A stretch of DNA of 64,000 nucleotides from Deinococcus cellulosilyticus NBRC 106333 = KACC 11606 (GCF_007990775.1 NZ_BJXB01000017.1:80119-144118); one strand, 5' to 3'. Shown: positions 26,742-34,565, counted from the first letter of the stretch. Translations and numbers: made by a program. Notes: a model not told the origin generated them from the sequence alone.

Positions 26742-26864
26742 GTGGACAAGTTTACAGTGGACAGTTCACATCGCACCCAACCCTGAACTTCACTTCCCTC
26801 AAAAAAGAAAAAGCAGGACGCATCTCCTGCCTCTTCTGTCAACTGTAAACTGTGAACTGTAAAC
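26742..26864. repeat. Heptad repeat inverted pair, locus 3
   Basis: Left arm GTGGACA, a, GTTTACA, GTGGACA, GTTCACA (26742-26770); right arm TGTCAAC, TGTAAAC, TGTGAAC, TGTAAAC (26837-26864), the reverse complement of the same unit family. The arms flank about 66 bases that carry an A-rich tract and no gene. The pair fills the gap between meaB and the phosphatase gene. Confidence 0.75.
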
Positions 26865-26865
26865 C

Positions 26866-27567
26866 CTACGGCACCTGCACGTCTTCGTCTTCTGGAGAGA
26901 GGTCCTCCAGATGGGCTGCATCGTTGAAGCTGAGCAGGCGTCCGCCACCAGAGTGCAACACGAAGCGGGTGATGCTGGTGTTGTCGATGGACAGTCTGGC
27001 CCACACATCCCGCAGTTCTCCACCGAGGGCAAGGCTGACCGCCACACGGACCACTCCCCCGTGGGTGACCACCATGACGCGGCCTCCCCGGTGTCGGTCC
27101 CGCAGGTCAAAGAAAGACCGGCTGACCCGTTCGTACAGGTCGGCCATGCTCTCCCCTCCGGGTCTGCGGGTGTTCCAGGGGTCCTGACCCAGGGCTTCCA
27201 GATAAGCTTTGTGCTGGACCTCTATGTCAGGGAGGTACAGGCCGCCGAGCTCACCCACGTCAATTTCACGCAGGCGGTCATCGGTCTGGATTTCAGGCTG
27301 TCCCTGCATCACAGCAGCAACCCCTCTGGCGGTGTCCATGGAACGGGTCAGGTCGCTGGAATAGATGGCATCCACCCTGACTCCCTCCAGACGGTCTGCA
27401 AGGGCCTGCACCTGCAATTTTCCGTGCTCCGATAGCGGAACATCGGTGTGGCCCTGGTAGCGGCGGATGGCATTCCAGGTGGTCTCGGCGTGACGGATCA
27501 CCCAGAACTCCGTGAGTTCACTGTCCTCACGGAATCCGGTGGGTGGTGGGGGCACCCGTTTGGTCAC
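26866..27567 (-). CDS. Histidine phosphatase (phosphoglycerate mutase-like)
   Basis: 233 residues. FWVIRHAETTWN holds the phosphorylated histidine in the RHAE/RHGE motif (about 25-28), IYSSDLTRSMDTARGVA gives the conserved arginine, and VMVVTHGGVVRVAVSLALGG the second catalytic histidine. Family members include cofactor-dependent mutases, alpha-ribazole phosphatase and broad sugar phosphatases; specificity cannot be assigned. It begins at GTG and overlaps the purM stop by four bases (GTGA), so it is translated with purM. Confidence 0.87.
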   Translation of the reverse strand: MTKRVPPPPTGFREDSELTEFWVIRHAETTWNAIRRYQGHTDVPLSEHGKLQVQALADRLEGVRVDAIYSSDLTRSMDTARGVAAVMQGQPEIQTDDRLREIDVGELGGLYLPDIEVQHKAYLEALGQDPWNTRRPGGESMADLYERVSRSFFDLRDRHRGGRVMVVTHGGVVRVAVSLALGGELRDVWARLSIDNTSITRFVLHSGGGRLLSFNDAAHLEDLSPEDEDVQVP

Positions 27568-28595
27568 CGGGCCACCAGTTCAATGCCCTCACCAGCGACC
27601 ATTTCACCGATGCGGTAAGGGGTTTCTCCGGCTTCACGGAGCACCTGAAAGGCGAGGTCAAAGTCCGTGATGGGCACCATGAAGACGTAACCAATCCCCA
27701 TGTTCAGGGCACGGTGGGCCTCAACCAGTTCGATCTGGCCGAGTTCCACAATCTTCTGGAAGAGGGCCGGGACTTCCCAGGAGCCTTCATAGATGCGGGC
27801 ACCCAGACCTTCAGGGAACACACGAGGGGGGTTCTCGATCAGGCCACCCCCGGTGATGTGGGCCATGCCTTTGATGTTGACCCCGGCCTCTTTGAGGGCA
27901 CGGTAGGCCAGCACATATTCCCGGTGGGGTTTGAGCAGGGCCTCGGCGTAGGTCTCACCGTTCAGGAAATCGCGGGGAACAAAAAGATCCTCGTTTTCCA
28001 GCACCTTGCGGGCCAGACTGAACCCGTTGGTGTGGAGACCCGTGCTGGGCAGGCCGATCAGCACATCCCCCTCTTCCAGGGTACTGCCATCCACGAGGTC
28101 CTTGCGGTCCAGGACACCCACAATGGTGCCCACGAGGTCCAGTTCACCTTCCAGGTACACCCCTGGCATTTCGGCGGTTTCGCCCCCGAGCAGGGCTGCC
28201 CCCACACGCTCACAGGCCAGGGCTGCACCCTGCACCACAGTGGCGACGGTCTCGGGGACGAGTTTGCCCGTGGCGACGTAATCCAGGAAGAACAAAGGGC
28301 GTGCACCCTGAACCAGAATGTCGTTCACGCAGTGGTTCACGATGTCCATGCCCAGCGTGTCAAACTTCTGGGCGGCCACCGCCACTTTGGTTTTGGTGCC
28401 CACACCGTCGGTGGAGGCGACCAGCACGGGCTCTTCCATGTCCTTGAAGTTCAGGGCAGAAAACAGCCCTCCGAATGAACCGACGCCAGCCAGCACCTGA
28501 GGGGTGTAGGTGCGCTTGACGGCGTCTTTCATCAGTTCCACAGCGCGGTTGCCAGCATCGATGTCCACACCAGCGCTCTTGTAATCTATTGACAT
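27564..28595 (-). CDS. purM: Phosphoribosylformylglycinamidine cyclo-ligase
   Basis: 343 residues, AIR synthetase, step five of purine synthesis. YKSAGVDIDAGNRAVELMK, LVASTDGVGTKTKVA, DIVNHCVNDILVQGARPLFFLDYVATGKL, ALLGGETAEMPGVY and MAHITGGGLIENPPRVFPEG are diagnostic. Start 28595 follows GGAGGAAGAG; the frame is open seven codons further but those overlap the Shine-Dalgarno. Forms an operon with the downstream phosphatase. Confidence 0.96.
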   Translation of the reverse strand: MSIDYKSAGVDIDAGNRAVELMKDAVKRTYTPQVLAGVGSFGGLFSALNFKDMEEPVLVASTDGVGTKTKVAVAAQKFDTLGMDIVNHCVNDILVQGARPLFFLDYVATGKLVPETVATVVQGAALACERVGAALLGGETAEMPGVYLEGELDLVGTIVGVLDRKDLVDGSTLEEGDVLIGLPSTGLHTNGFSLARKVLENEDLFVPRDFLNGETYAEALLKPHREYVLAYRALKEAGVNIKGMAHITGGGLIENPPRVFPEGLGARIYEGSWEVPALFQKIVELGQIELVEAHRALNMGIGYVFMVPITDFDLAFQVLREAGETPYRIGEMVAGEGIELVAR

Positions 28596-28768
28596 CTCTT
28601 CCTCCAGAGAAACCACCCTGATTTCAGCATGCCGCAGGTCCTGCCTGAACGGTCTGCTCGAGGGTTTCGAGGATCAGGCCTGATCCCGAAATCAGCGGGC
28701 ACTCTGGATATTCTAACCTTTAGGCTGCGGGAAACAACAGCATTGTTTATGGGGGATGGAGGGGTGTT

Positions 28769-28810
28769 GCAGAAGGCCGAGGGCCGAGGGCCCAGAGCCG
28801 AGGGCAGATG
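28769..28810 (+). repeat. Heptad tandem repeat, locus 4
   Basis: Six in-register 7-mers: GCAGAAG, GCCGAGG, GCCGAGG, GCCCAGA, GCCGAGG, GCAGATG. Located in the 311-base divergent gap between purM and the SDR gene; the rest of that gap shows no clear promoter or gene. Confidence 0.8.
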
Positions 28811-28906
28811 TAGGGACAGGTCAACGGGTCGCCCTCTAAAGGGAGAAATCCAGACCACTGCACACTTGTCTTTGATTTCAGCAGGCAGAATTCAGGGATG
28901 ACGGCA

Positions 28907-29584
28907 ATGAAACTTGCGCTGGTGACTGGGGCAAATCGCGGCATTGGGTTTGAAGTGTGCAGGCAGCTTCTGAAAAAGGGCTTTCAGGTGATTCTGACGG
29001 CCAGAACCCTGGAGAAGGCCCAGCAGGCTGTTCAGCAACTGGGCTCTGAAAAGGTGACTCCGGTGGGGCTGGAAGTGACCTCCAGTGAAAGCGTTGAGCA
29101 GCTCAGGCAGTGGCTGGAGGCCACATATGGAGGGCTGGATGTGCTGATCAACAATGCAGGCATCTACCCGGATGAAGGGCAGAGCATCCTCAGGGTCCCG
29201 GTGGACACTTTTCGGGAGGCAATGAACGTCAATGCTTTTGCAGCACTTGAACTGTCGCAGGCCCTTTTTCCCCTGCTGGAAAATCGCAGGGGTCAGGTCA
29301 TCAATGTGTCGAGTGAGATGGGTGCCTGGGAGGACCTGCACCCGAGCACTTCTGCCTACAGGCTCTCGAAGCTGGCCCTCAATGGCATCACCCTGATGCT
29401 GTCAAGAGCGGGTCGGGGCAGGGTTGCGGTGAATTCTGTCTGTCCAGGGTGGGTCAGGACCGACATGGGCGGCCAGGACGCTCCTGGCACGGTGGAAGAA
29501 GGGGCAGAGGGCATCGTCTGGCTTGCCGAGCAGGTCAGGGGCACCGGGCAGTTTTACCAGCACCGCCAGATCCTTCCCTGGTGA
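28907..29584 (+). CDS. Short-chain dehydrogenase/reductase
   Basis: 225 residues, classical SDR. Cofactor motif TGANRGIG at the N-terminus, NNAG (about 78-81), catalytic serine in INVSSEMG, YRLSK catalytic Y-x-x-x-K, and CPGWVRTDMGG after it. Resembles carbonyl reductase-like SDRs that use NADPH. AGGG at 9 bases favours ATG 28907 over ATG 28898. Substrate unknown. Confidence 0.87.
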   Translation: MKLALVTGANRGIGFEVCRQLLKKGFQVILTARTLEKAQQAVQQLGSEKVTPVGLEVTSSESVEQLRQWLEATYGGLDVLINNAGIYPDEGQSILRVPVDTFREAMNVNAFAALELSQALFPLLENRRGQVINVSSEMGAWEDLHPSTSAYRLSKLALNGITLMLSRAGRGRVAVNSVCPGWVRTDMGGQDAPGTVEEGAEGIVWLAEQVRGTGQFYQHRQILPW

Positions 29585-29660
29585 CCTCTCCCCTGTCCTG
29601 AGTGTGTTCCGCAACACCTGTGCTGCACTGCAGGTGAGGAGGATGGTCTAGAATACTTGG

Positions 29661-30635
29661 GTGCGCAACCTCATTGCCGAATTCATTGATCAGGTCCTTC
29701 CCCGAACCCACACCCGTCCTGAAATCCAGCATCTGTTTGACCTGATGCGGGATTACCCGGTCCGGGGAGGCAAGATGCTGCGCAGCCAGCTTCTGATGAT
29801 GGTGGCCCGGGCTTTCGGGGGTCCTGCAGAGCGGGCCCTCCCTCTGGCAGCAGGTCTGGAGATGTTCCAGAACTGGGTGCTGATCCATGACGACATTGAG
29901 GACGATTCTGAAGACCGCAGAGGTCAGCCTGCCCTGCACCGGCTGCATGGGATTCCTCTGGCCCTGAACGCCGGAGATGCCCTGCACGTGTACATGTGGC
30001 AGGTGGTGCATCAGTCAGGGGTCCCTGGTGCCTTTGAGGAGTTCCTGAACACCATCCACCGCACCGCTGAAGGGCAGCATGTGGACCTGAGCTGGGTGGT
30101 GAATGGGAGCTGGGACCTCAGCGAAGCCGATTACCTGCAGATGGTGCACCTGAAGACCGCCTACTACACGGTGGTGGCCCCATTCAGGCTGGGCATGCTG
30201 GCTGCAGGCCTGACCCCTGATCCTGAGATTGAAGCGGCAGGTCTGAAACTGGGGGCAGCTTTCCAGATCCGGGACGATGTCCTGAACCTGATCGGGGACG
30301 CTGCAGATTACGGCAAGGAAATTGCTGGAGACCTGCTGGAAGGCAAACGCACCCTGGTGCTGCTGCACTGGCTTGCCCAGGCCAGCCCAGAACAGAAAGC
30401 CTTCTTTTTGAAGGTGATGTCCCTGCCCAGAGACCAGAAGCAGGCTGCGGACATCCAGCAGATCCTGCAGTGGCTCCATGATTCTGGCAGCATTCAGCAT
30501 GCCCAGCACATGGCAGATGCAGAAGCTGCAGAAGGTCTGCGTCTGATCCGAAACGTGCTGTCCAGGGCCAGTGACCAGAAAACCGCAGATCAGATTCTGC
30601 ACCTGCTGGAACAGCTTGCCACCCGCATGGTGTGA
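29661..30635 (+). CDS. Polyprenyl (geranylgeranyl-type) diphosphate synthase
   Basis: 324 residues. Condenses allylic diphosphates with isopentenyl diphosphate. The first aspartate-rich motif is DDIEDDSED (about 77-85), preceded by LEMFQNWVLIH; the second is RDDVLNLIGD, with KRTLVLLHWL after it. PVRGGKMLRSQL gives the GGKR-like substrate loop. Product length cannot be read off reliably. It begins with GTG, 6 bases after TAGAAT, and has no Shine-Dalgarno, so it is leaderless. A C20 product would feed carotenoid or quinone synthesis. Confidence 0.88.
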   Translation: MRNLIAEFIDQVLPRTHTRPEIQHLFDLMRDYPVRGGKMLRSQLLMMVARAFGGPAERALPLAAGLEMFQNWVLIHDDIEDDSEDRRGQPALHRLHGIPLALNAGDALHVYMWQVVHQSGVPGAFEEFLNTIHRTAEGQHVDLSWVVNGSWDLSEADYLQMVHLKTAYYTVVAPFRLGMLAAGLTPDPEIEAAGLKLGAAFQIRDDVLNLIGDAADYGKEIAGDLLEGKRTLVLLHWLAQASPEQKAFFLKVMSLPRDQKQAADIQQILQWLHDSGSIQHAQHMADAEAAEGLRLIRNVLSRASDQKTADQILHLLEQLATRMV

Positions 30636-30642
30636 GGGCTGG

Positions 30643-31362
30643 TCATGCTCTGGACTGCAGGCGTTTCTGCCAGAAACCCCAGCCGAGAGCCTCTACCACC
30701 CGACGGGCCTGCTCCAGGGCTGCTGGTTCGATGGCCCCAAGTGAAATCTGCGCCCTGACATGGGCCATTTCAAAGGGCCGGGTGCGTGAGAACACCTTTT
30801 CAACGGTTGCCTGGGCTTTTCTGGGATGTCCCCAGCGGGTGTGGGCCTCTGCAGTGATCGCCAGGGCATAAGGGTCTGCTTCCTGACCCATCATCTCTGC
30901 CACCTTGAAGGCTTCAGCGAGGGTCACGACAGCCTGCTTGTGTTGCCCGAGGTCCAGAAGCACCTCACCCAGAATGCACACCGCACTGATGATCCCTGTG
31001 CCATTGCGCTCTTTGCGAGCCTGGTCCAGCCCCTGCTGGGTGAGGTCCAGGGCCTCTTCCAGTTCCCCCAGTTGCCAAAGGCTGCTTCCCTGATGCACCA
31101 GAGAGAGCGCTCCCTCCTGTCCCTTCAGCACCTCCAGGGCAGCGTGAGGGTGACCCTGTCGATTCAGGGCAATGGCTTTGAGCAGATCCATCTGACCTGC
31201 AGCCCGATCACAAAACATCAGGGTGAGGTCCACAAGTCCAGACTGCCACGCCTGCACGGCCTTCTCACAGGCCAGATCTGGAGGCAGGTTCTGATCAAGG
31301 TGCCGGGACAGCTCTGCATGAAGGGCATGCAGCTCAGGGAAAGTGTGGGCAAGGTCAGGCAT
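30643..31362 (-). CDS. TPR-like repeat protein of unknown function
   Basis: 239 residues, all helical, with tandem repeats resembling tetratricopeptides: MDLLKAIALNRQGHPHAALEVLKGQEGAL, SSLWQLGELEEALDLTQQGLDQAR, ILGEVLLDLGQHKQAVVTLAEAFKVAEMMG, ITAEAHTRWGHPRKAQATVEKVF. Similar helical repeats occur in bacterial transcriptional activator domains, but no DNA-binding part is present. Start 31362 lies 12 bases after TATACT (31380-31375), with TTGGTG 17 bp upstream (31403-31398), giving a very short leader. Convergent with the prenyl synthase by 7 bases. Confidence 0.65.
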   Translation of the reverse strand: MPDLAHTFPELHALHAELSRHLDQNLPPDLACEKAVQAWQSGLVDLTLMFCDRAAGQMDLLKAIALNRQGHPHAALEVLKGQEGALSLVHQGSSLWQLGELEEALDLTQQGLDQARKERNGTGIISAVCILGEVLLDLGQHKQAVVTLAEAFKVAEMMGQEADPYALAITAEAHTRWGHPRKAQATVEKVFSRTRPFEMAHVRAQISLGAIEPAALEQARRVVEALGWGFWQKRLQSRA

Positions 31363-31403
31363 CACTGAAGAAAAAGTATATAAGGTGCGTTGCGGACCAC
31401 CAA

Positions 31404-31442
31404 GCAAAAAGGACAGCAGATTCACACTGCTGTCCTTTTTTG
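31404..31442. terminator. Terminator of the 40-residue membrane-protein gene
   Basis: AAAAAGGACAGCA / TGCTGTCCTTTTT, a symmetric strong terminator usable on both strands; the promoter of the TPR-like gene begins immediately beyond it. Confidence 0.8.
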
Positions 31443-31449
31443 TGGCGAA

Positions 31450-31572
31450 TCAGTAGTCGTCGCCGCGTTTGGGTTCGTCGTACTGGGAATGCAGCACGAA
31501 CAGTGGGAGTCCCACAAAGAACCCGATCACGACAATCGCTGTGATGATTCCAAAAATCAGGGTGGCGTCCAC
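31450..31572 (-). CDS. 40-residue single-pass membrane protein
   Basis: GTG start preceded by AGGAGG at 6 bases. The product has one transmembrane helix (LIFGIITAIVVIGFFVGLPL) and a short charged tail ending YDEPKRGDDY. A -10 TACACT with TTTTTG 17 bp upstream lies before it, and a strong terminator follows, so it is an independent small transcription unit. The strong translation signals argue that it is real. Function unknown; size and shape fit an accessory subunit of a membrane complex or a stress peptide. Confidence 0.65.
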   Translation of the reverse strand: MDATLIFGIITAIVVIGFFVGLPLFVLHSQYDEPKRGDDY

Positions 31573-31635
31573 AGGTGTCCTCCTAGCTCCACAGTGTAGC
31601 GGATTTGCACAGGGACAAAAACACTTGCGCGTACA

Positions 31636-31682
31636 GACCTGACCTCAGGAGGAGCTACGCTGCCGGTAACACAGGTCAGGTC
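31636..31682. repeat. 10-bp perfect inverted repeat
   Basis: GACCTGACCT (31636-31645) and AGGTCAGGTC (31673-31682), 27 bases apart, in the gap between two minus-strand small genes. The rest of the gap (31573-31756) contains a CTGCCC/GGGCAG hairpin near 31718-31737 that may end the HTH gene transcript. Confidence 0.55.
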
Positions 31683-31756
31683 AAACATGAAAACCATCCA
31701 GAATCAAAAATCCATGCTGCCCGAATCAAGGGCAGATGACCCAAACGCAAATTGCG

Positions 31757-31954
31757 TCAGCTGGCTTCCTGCAATCCCAGGAATCGCCTGAGTTCCCGCC
31801 TGGGAATCCGCAGGCCTTCCGGAGTCTCCAGGGCACTGAGGGTCCCGGAGCGAATCCAGCGTCTGACGGTGCGGTCATGACAGAAGGTGAAATCTGCCAC
31901 CTCGCGCACGGTCAGGAATTTCGGAAGATGACGCAACTGGTCGTTTAAAGTCAT
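31757..31954 (-). CDS. Small HTH (excisionase/MerR-like) DNA-binding protein
   Basis: 65 residues: FLTVREVADFTFCHDRTVRRWIRSGTLSALETPEGLRIPRRELRRFLG is a winged-helix domain of the HTH_17/excisionase type (TVREVAD...TVRRWIRSG...IPRRELRRFL). No phage gene is nearby, so it is more likely a small regulator. Start 31954 follows GGGGAGG. It is preceded by an intrinsic terminator hairpin and by a short upstream ORF that overlaps this start codon, suggesting attenuation or translational coupling. Confidence 0.75.
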   Translation of the reverse strand: MTLNDQLRHLPKFLTVREVADFTFCHDRTVRRWIRSGTLSALETPEGLRIPRRELRRFLGLQEAS

Positions 31955-32067
31955 GCGAACCTCCCCTTGCCACCAAAAAAACAGGACCGCACAAGGCGGT
32001 CCTGATTCCAAGTCACTTCGTTGTCGAGTGACGGTGAGCCGATACTGTTTAGAGCAAACGGTGGCAT
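31951..32067 (-). CDS. Candidate leaderless upstream ORF overlapping the HTH gene
   Basis: 38 codons from an ATG lying 8 bases after TATAAT (32081-32076), the spacing seen for leaderless genes in this window. The peptide (starting MPPFALNSIGSPSLDN) has no recognised motif and may be a leader peptide. Its frame passes through the terminator hairpin and its TGA overlaps the HTH gene start (ATGA). Existence as a translated ORF is an inference from signal placement. Confidence 0.4.
   Translation of the reverse strand: MPPFALNSIGSPSLDNEVTWNQDRLVRSCFFGGKGRFA
31975..32003 (-). terminator. Terminator/attenuator directly upstream of the small HTH gene
   Basis: Minus strand AGGACCGC-cttgt-GCGGTCCT followed by GTTTTTTT, 20 bases before the HTH start codon and inside the upstream ORF. 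A preceding GTCACT/AGTGAC hairpin (about 32010-32031) could be part of the same switch. Confidence 0.75.
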
Positions 32068-32134
32068 CTGGTTTGATTATAACCCTGAATGTCAGCAGAA
32101 AGTAAATACCTTGTTACAAAAAGCACAGCCAGGG

Positions 32135-32183
32135 GCCGTCAGCGGTCAGCCGTCAGCGGTCAGCCATCAGCGGTCAGCAGAAG
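32135..32183 (+). repeat. Heptad tandem repeat, locus 5 left arm
   Basis: Seven in-register 7-mers: GCCGTCA, GCGGTCA, GCCGTCA, GCGGTCA, GCCATCA, GCGGTCA, GCAGAAG. The complementary arm lies at 32295-32322. The 111 bases between the arms contain no gene I can support. Confidence 0.85.
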
Positions 32184-32294
32184 CTCAAAGCCCTGATGCA
32201 GAGACAGCGGTTCTGAAATGTTTGGATTGCAAGAGAGGGAAGGCAGGTTTGTTGCTGCTTCCAGAACTGAAGCTTTTGCTCTGGCCAGGGTGAC

Positions 32295-32322
32295 TGAAAG
32301 CTGACGGCTGACGGCTGACCGC
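32295..32322 (-). repeat. Heptad tandem repeat, locus 5 right (inverted) arm
   Basis: Plus strand TGAAAGC, TGACGGC, TGACGGC, TGACCGC, the reverse complement of the GCNGTCA units of the left arm. It ends 2 bases before the -10 TATAGT (32325-32330) of the DUF554 gene and supplies CTGACG at -35 distance (18 bp). Confidence 0.8.
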
Positions 32323-32338
32323 TATATAGTGGTGCAAT

Positions 32339-33091
32339 ATGGATTTTTTCCTGAAAACCAGTGGCACATGGATCAACGTGGTGACGGTCCTTCTGGGCAC
32401 CTTTCTGGGTGTCATTCTGGGAGGCCGCATCCCTGACCGCATGAACCGCACCCTCATGCAGGTGCTGGCCGTGACAACCCTGTACATTGCCATCGACATG
32501 GGAGGAAGTCTGGCAGGGCTCAGCATCGGAAAGCTTCCTGGCATCATTGCCGCCCTGATCTGTCTGGCCCTTGGAGCCGTGATCGGTGAGGTGCTGCAGT
32601 TGGAGGAGCATCTGGGGGGTCTGGGAGAAACCCTGAAAGAGAAATTCAAGGGCAAGGGCCGCTTTACCGAGGGCTTTGTCACTGCAAGCCTGCTGTTCTG
32701 CATCGGCCCCATGACCATCATCGGGAGCATTCAGAATGGCCTGCAGCTTGATCCCAAAACCCTGATCCTGAAGGCCACGCTGGACGGCATTGCAGCGGTG
32801 GCCCTCACCGGGGTGTATGGCATGGGGGTGGGGTTCTCTGCTGTTGTCGTTCTGGTTGTGCAGGGCATCTTCAGCCTGGCGGCAGGTGGGCTGGCCAGCG
32901 CACTTCCCAACCCCGCAACAGACCCTGGCGTGCTGCTGATCACCGGAACGGGAGGTCTGATGATCACCGGGATCAGTTTCAACCTGCTTTTCGGCAGTTT
33001 CGATTCTGCAAACCGGGTGCGTGTGGGCTCTTTCCTGCCCGCTCTGGTGCTGGCCCCGCTGCTCGTCTGGCTGATGAACCTGCTGAAATGA
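32339..33091 (+). CDS. DUF554 membrane protein
   Basis: 250 residues with about seven hydrophobic segments. WINVVTVLLGTFLGVILGGRIPDRMNRTLMQVLAVTTLYIAIDMG and FVTASLLFCIGPMTIIGSIQNGLQ are characteristic of the DUF554 (YdfK) family of inner-membrane proteins with no known substrate. ATG lies 8 bases after TATAGT and has no Shine-Dalgarno, consistent with a leaderless message whose promoter abuts a heptad repeat arm. Confidence 0.87.
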   Translation: MDFFLKTSGTWINVVTVLLGTFLGVILGGRIPDRMNRTLMQVLAVTTLYIAIDMGGSLAGLSIGKLPGIIAALICLALGAVIGEVLQLEEHLGGLGETLKEKFKGKGRFTEGFVTASLLFCIGPMTIIGSIQNGLQLDPKTLILKATLDGIAAVALTGVYGMGVGFSAVVVLVVQGIFSLAAGGLASALPNPATDPGVLLITGTGGLMITGISFNLLFGSFDSANRVRVGSFLPALVLAPLLVWLMNLLK

Positions 33092-33099
33092 TGTTGCAA

Positions 33100-33153
33100 G
33101 TTCACAGTCTCCTGGCACTTTGCGCTGTGAACTGTACACTGTTCACTGTAAAC
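33100..33153. repeat. Heptad repeat, locus 6
   Basis: TGTGAAC, TGTACAC, TGTTCAC, TGTAAAC in register (33126-33153), with one inverted unit GTTCACA at 33100-33106 allowing GTTCACAG/CTGTGAAC pairing. Same unit type as the 26.8 kb locus. Located between DUF554 and plsY. Confidence 0.75.
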
Positions 33154-33218
33154 TCCTGAGATCGCCCACGTTCCATGATTCCGGGGCAAACTCCAAAACA
33201 CAACAACTGAGGTGACGT

Positions 33219-33815
33219 GTGCAAATTCTGGTTCTGCTGCTTTCCTACCTGTTCGGAAGCATTCCGATTGGCCTCCTGATTGCCCGGCTTTACAACATCG
33301 ACATCACCAAGGTGGGGTCCGGGAACATCGGGGCCACCAACATCCAGCGCAACCTGGGGTGGGGTCCGGCCCTTGTGGTGCTGGCCTTTGACATCTTCAA
33401 AGGGGGCATTGTCCTGTATCTGGCAAAAATGCTGGGCATGTCGGATTTCTATCTGGCTGCCTGTGCCCTGGCTGCCGTGCTGGGACACAATTACAGCATC
33501 TTTCTGAAGTTCAAAGGTGGGAAAGGGGTCGCCACATCCATTGGCACCCTGCTGGTGATGAATCCCCTGATTGGACTGGGTACGGTGGTGATTGCTGTGG
33601 GCATCATGTACCTGACCCGCTTTGTCTCGGCTGGCAGCATGATGGGAGGCATAGCTGCAGTGCTCTTGCTGCTGTACCACGGTGATCCGCTGTGGCAGGT
33701 GGTCACCGCCACCGGTCTGGCCCTGCTGATCCTGTGGACCCACCGGGACAACTTCCAGCGTCTGCAGGCAGGCACCGAGCGCCGACTGGGATCTCCGAAG
33801 GAAGCGAAAAAATAA
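33219..33815 (+). CDS. plsY: Acyl-phosphate:glycerol-3-phosphate acyltransferase
   Basis: 198 residues, polytopic membrane enzyme that makes lysophosphatidic acid, the first step of phospholipid synthesis. SYLFGSIPIGLLIARL, the GSGNIGATN motif, HNYSIFLKFKGGKGVATSIG and the late THRDNFQRL motif are all present. GTG start with GAGGTG upstream. bshB1 begins 3 bases after its stop. Confidence 0.95.
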   Translation: MQILVLLLSYLFGSIPIGLLIARLYNIDITKVGSGNIGATNIQRNLGWGPALVVLAFDIFKGGIVLYLAKMLGMSDFYLAACALAAVLGHNYSIFLKFKGGKGVATSIGTLLVMNPLIGLGTVVIAVGIMYLTRFVSAGSMMGGIAAVLLLLYHGDPLWQVVTATGLALLILWTHRDNFQRLQAGTERRLGSPKEAKK

Positions 33816-33818
33816 CAG

Positions 33819-34526
33819 ATGAGACAGGTTTATGGCCAGTTGCAATCCCTCTATGCCCTGTGCATTGCCCCCCACCCGGACGATGCAGAAATCGGGGCTG
33901 GAGGCACCCTGATCCGCCTTGCTGAAGCAGACAAAGCTGTTGGGATTCTGGAACTGTCTCTGGGCGAGATGGGCACCCTCGGCACCCCCGAAGAGCGCCT
34001 CCAGGAAGCCAAGAACGCCGCTGAAATCATGGGGCTGGCCTGGAGGGGAAACCTGGAATTCCCGGATGGTGGAATCAGGGCAGAGAGAGATCAGGTCCTG
34101 AAACTCGCCCGGGTGTTGCGTCAGGTCAGGCCTGAAGTGCTGTTCATCCCCCATCCGCTGGACAGGCATCCTGACCATGTGGGCAGCCACCAGCTCTGCA
34201 AAGAAGCTGTGCATGTCGCAGGTTTGCGCAAAGCAGACCTGAAAGAATCACCCCACAAAGTCAGACGGGTTTTGCTCTATCAGGGAAATTTCCCCATGGA
34301 GGCAAGTGTTCTGGTGGACACCAGCAACGTGCAGGAGAAGTGGGAAAAGTGTGTGATGGCCCACACCAGCCAGTTCACCGGGCCTGCCATTTCAGAAACG
34401 GTTTCTCCTGAGGTGGTGGACCGCCGCCGGGCACGCAACATGTACTGGGGCACGTTTGCAGGGGTGAAATACGCTGAGGCATTTGCCAGCGAAACCCCTC
34501 TGCTTCTGGACCCCACCACACTTTGA
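33819..34526 (+). CDS. bshB1: Bacillithiol biosynthesis deacetylase BshB1
   Basis: 235 residues, zinc-dependent LmbE/PIG-L deacetylase that removes acetyl from GlcNAc-malate. APHPDDAEIGAGGTL and PHPLDRHPDHVGSH give the zinc-binding and catalytic residues, and the C-terminal ARNMYWGTFAGVKYAEAFASE segment is typical of BshB1 rather than of mycothiol MshB. Begins 4 bases after plsY stops. A YfiT-type bacillithiol transferase occurs at 54.2 kb, supporting bacillithiol as the low-molecular-weight thiol. Confidence 0.92.
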   Translation: MRQVYGQLQSLYALCIAPHPDDAEIGAGGTLIRLAEADKAVGILELSLGEMGTLGTPEERLQEAKNAAEIMGLAWRGNLEFPDGGIRAERDQVLKLARVLRQVRPEVLFIPHPLDRHPDHVGSHQLCKEAVHVAGLRKADLKESPHKVRRVLLYQGNFPMEASVLVDTSNVQEKWEKCVMAHTSQFTGPAISETVSPEVVDRRRARNMYWGTFAGVKYAEAFASETPLLLDPTTL

Positions 34527-34565
34527 TTGCGCCCATTGATCGACGCTGTGCATTTCGAAACAACA

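Noticed and set aside
26718..26865. Possible insertion sequence in the meaB gap
   Set aside because: Only heptad repeat arms are present; no transposase and no target duplication.
32135..32322. Heptad arrays considered as a CRISPR array
   Set aside because: Units are contiguous 7-mers with no unique spacers of 30-40 bases and no cas genes in the window.
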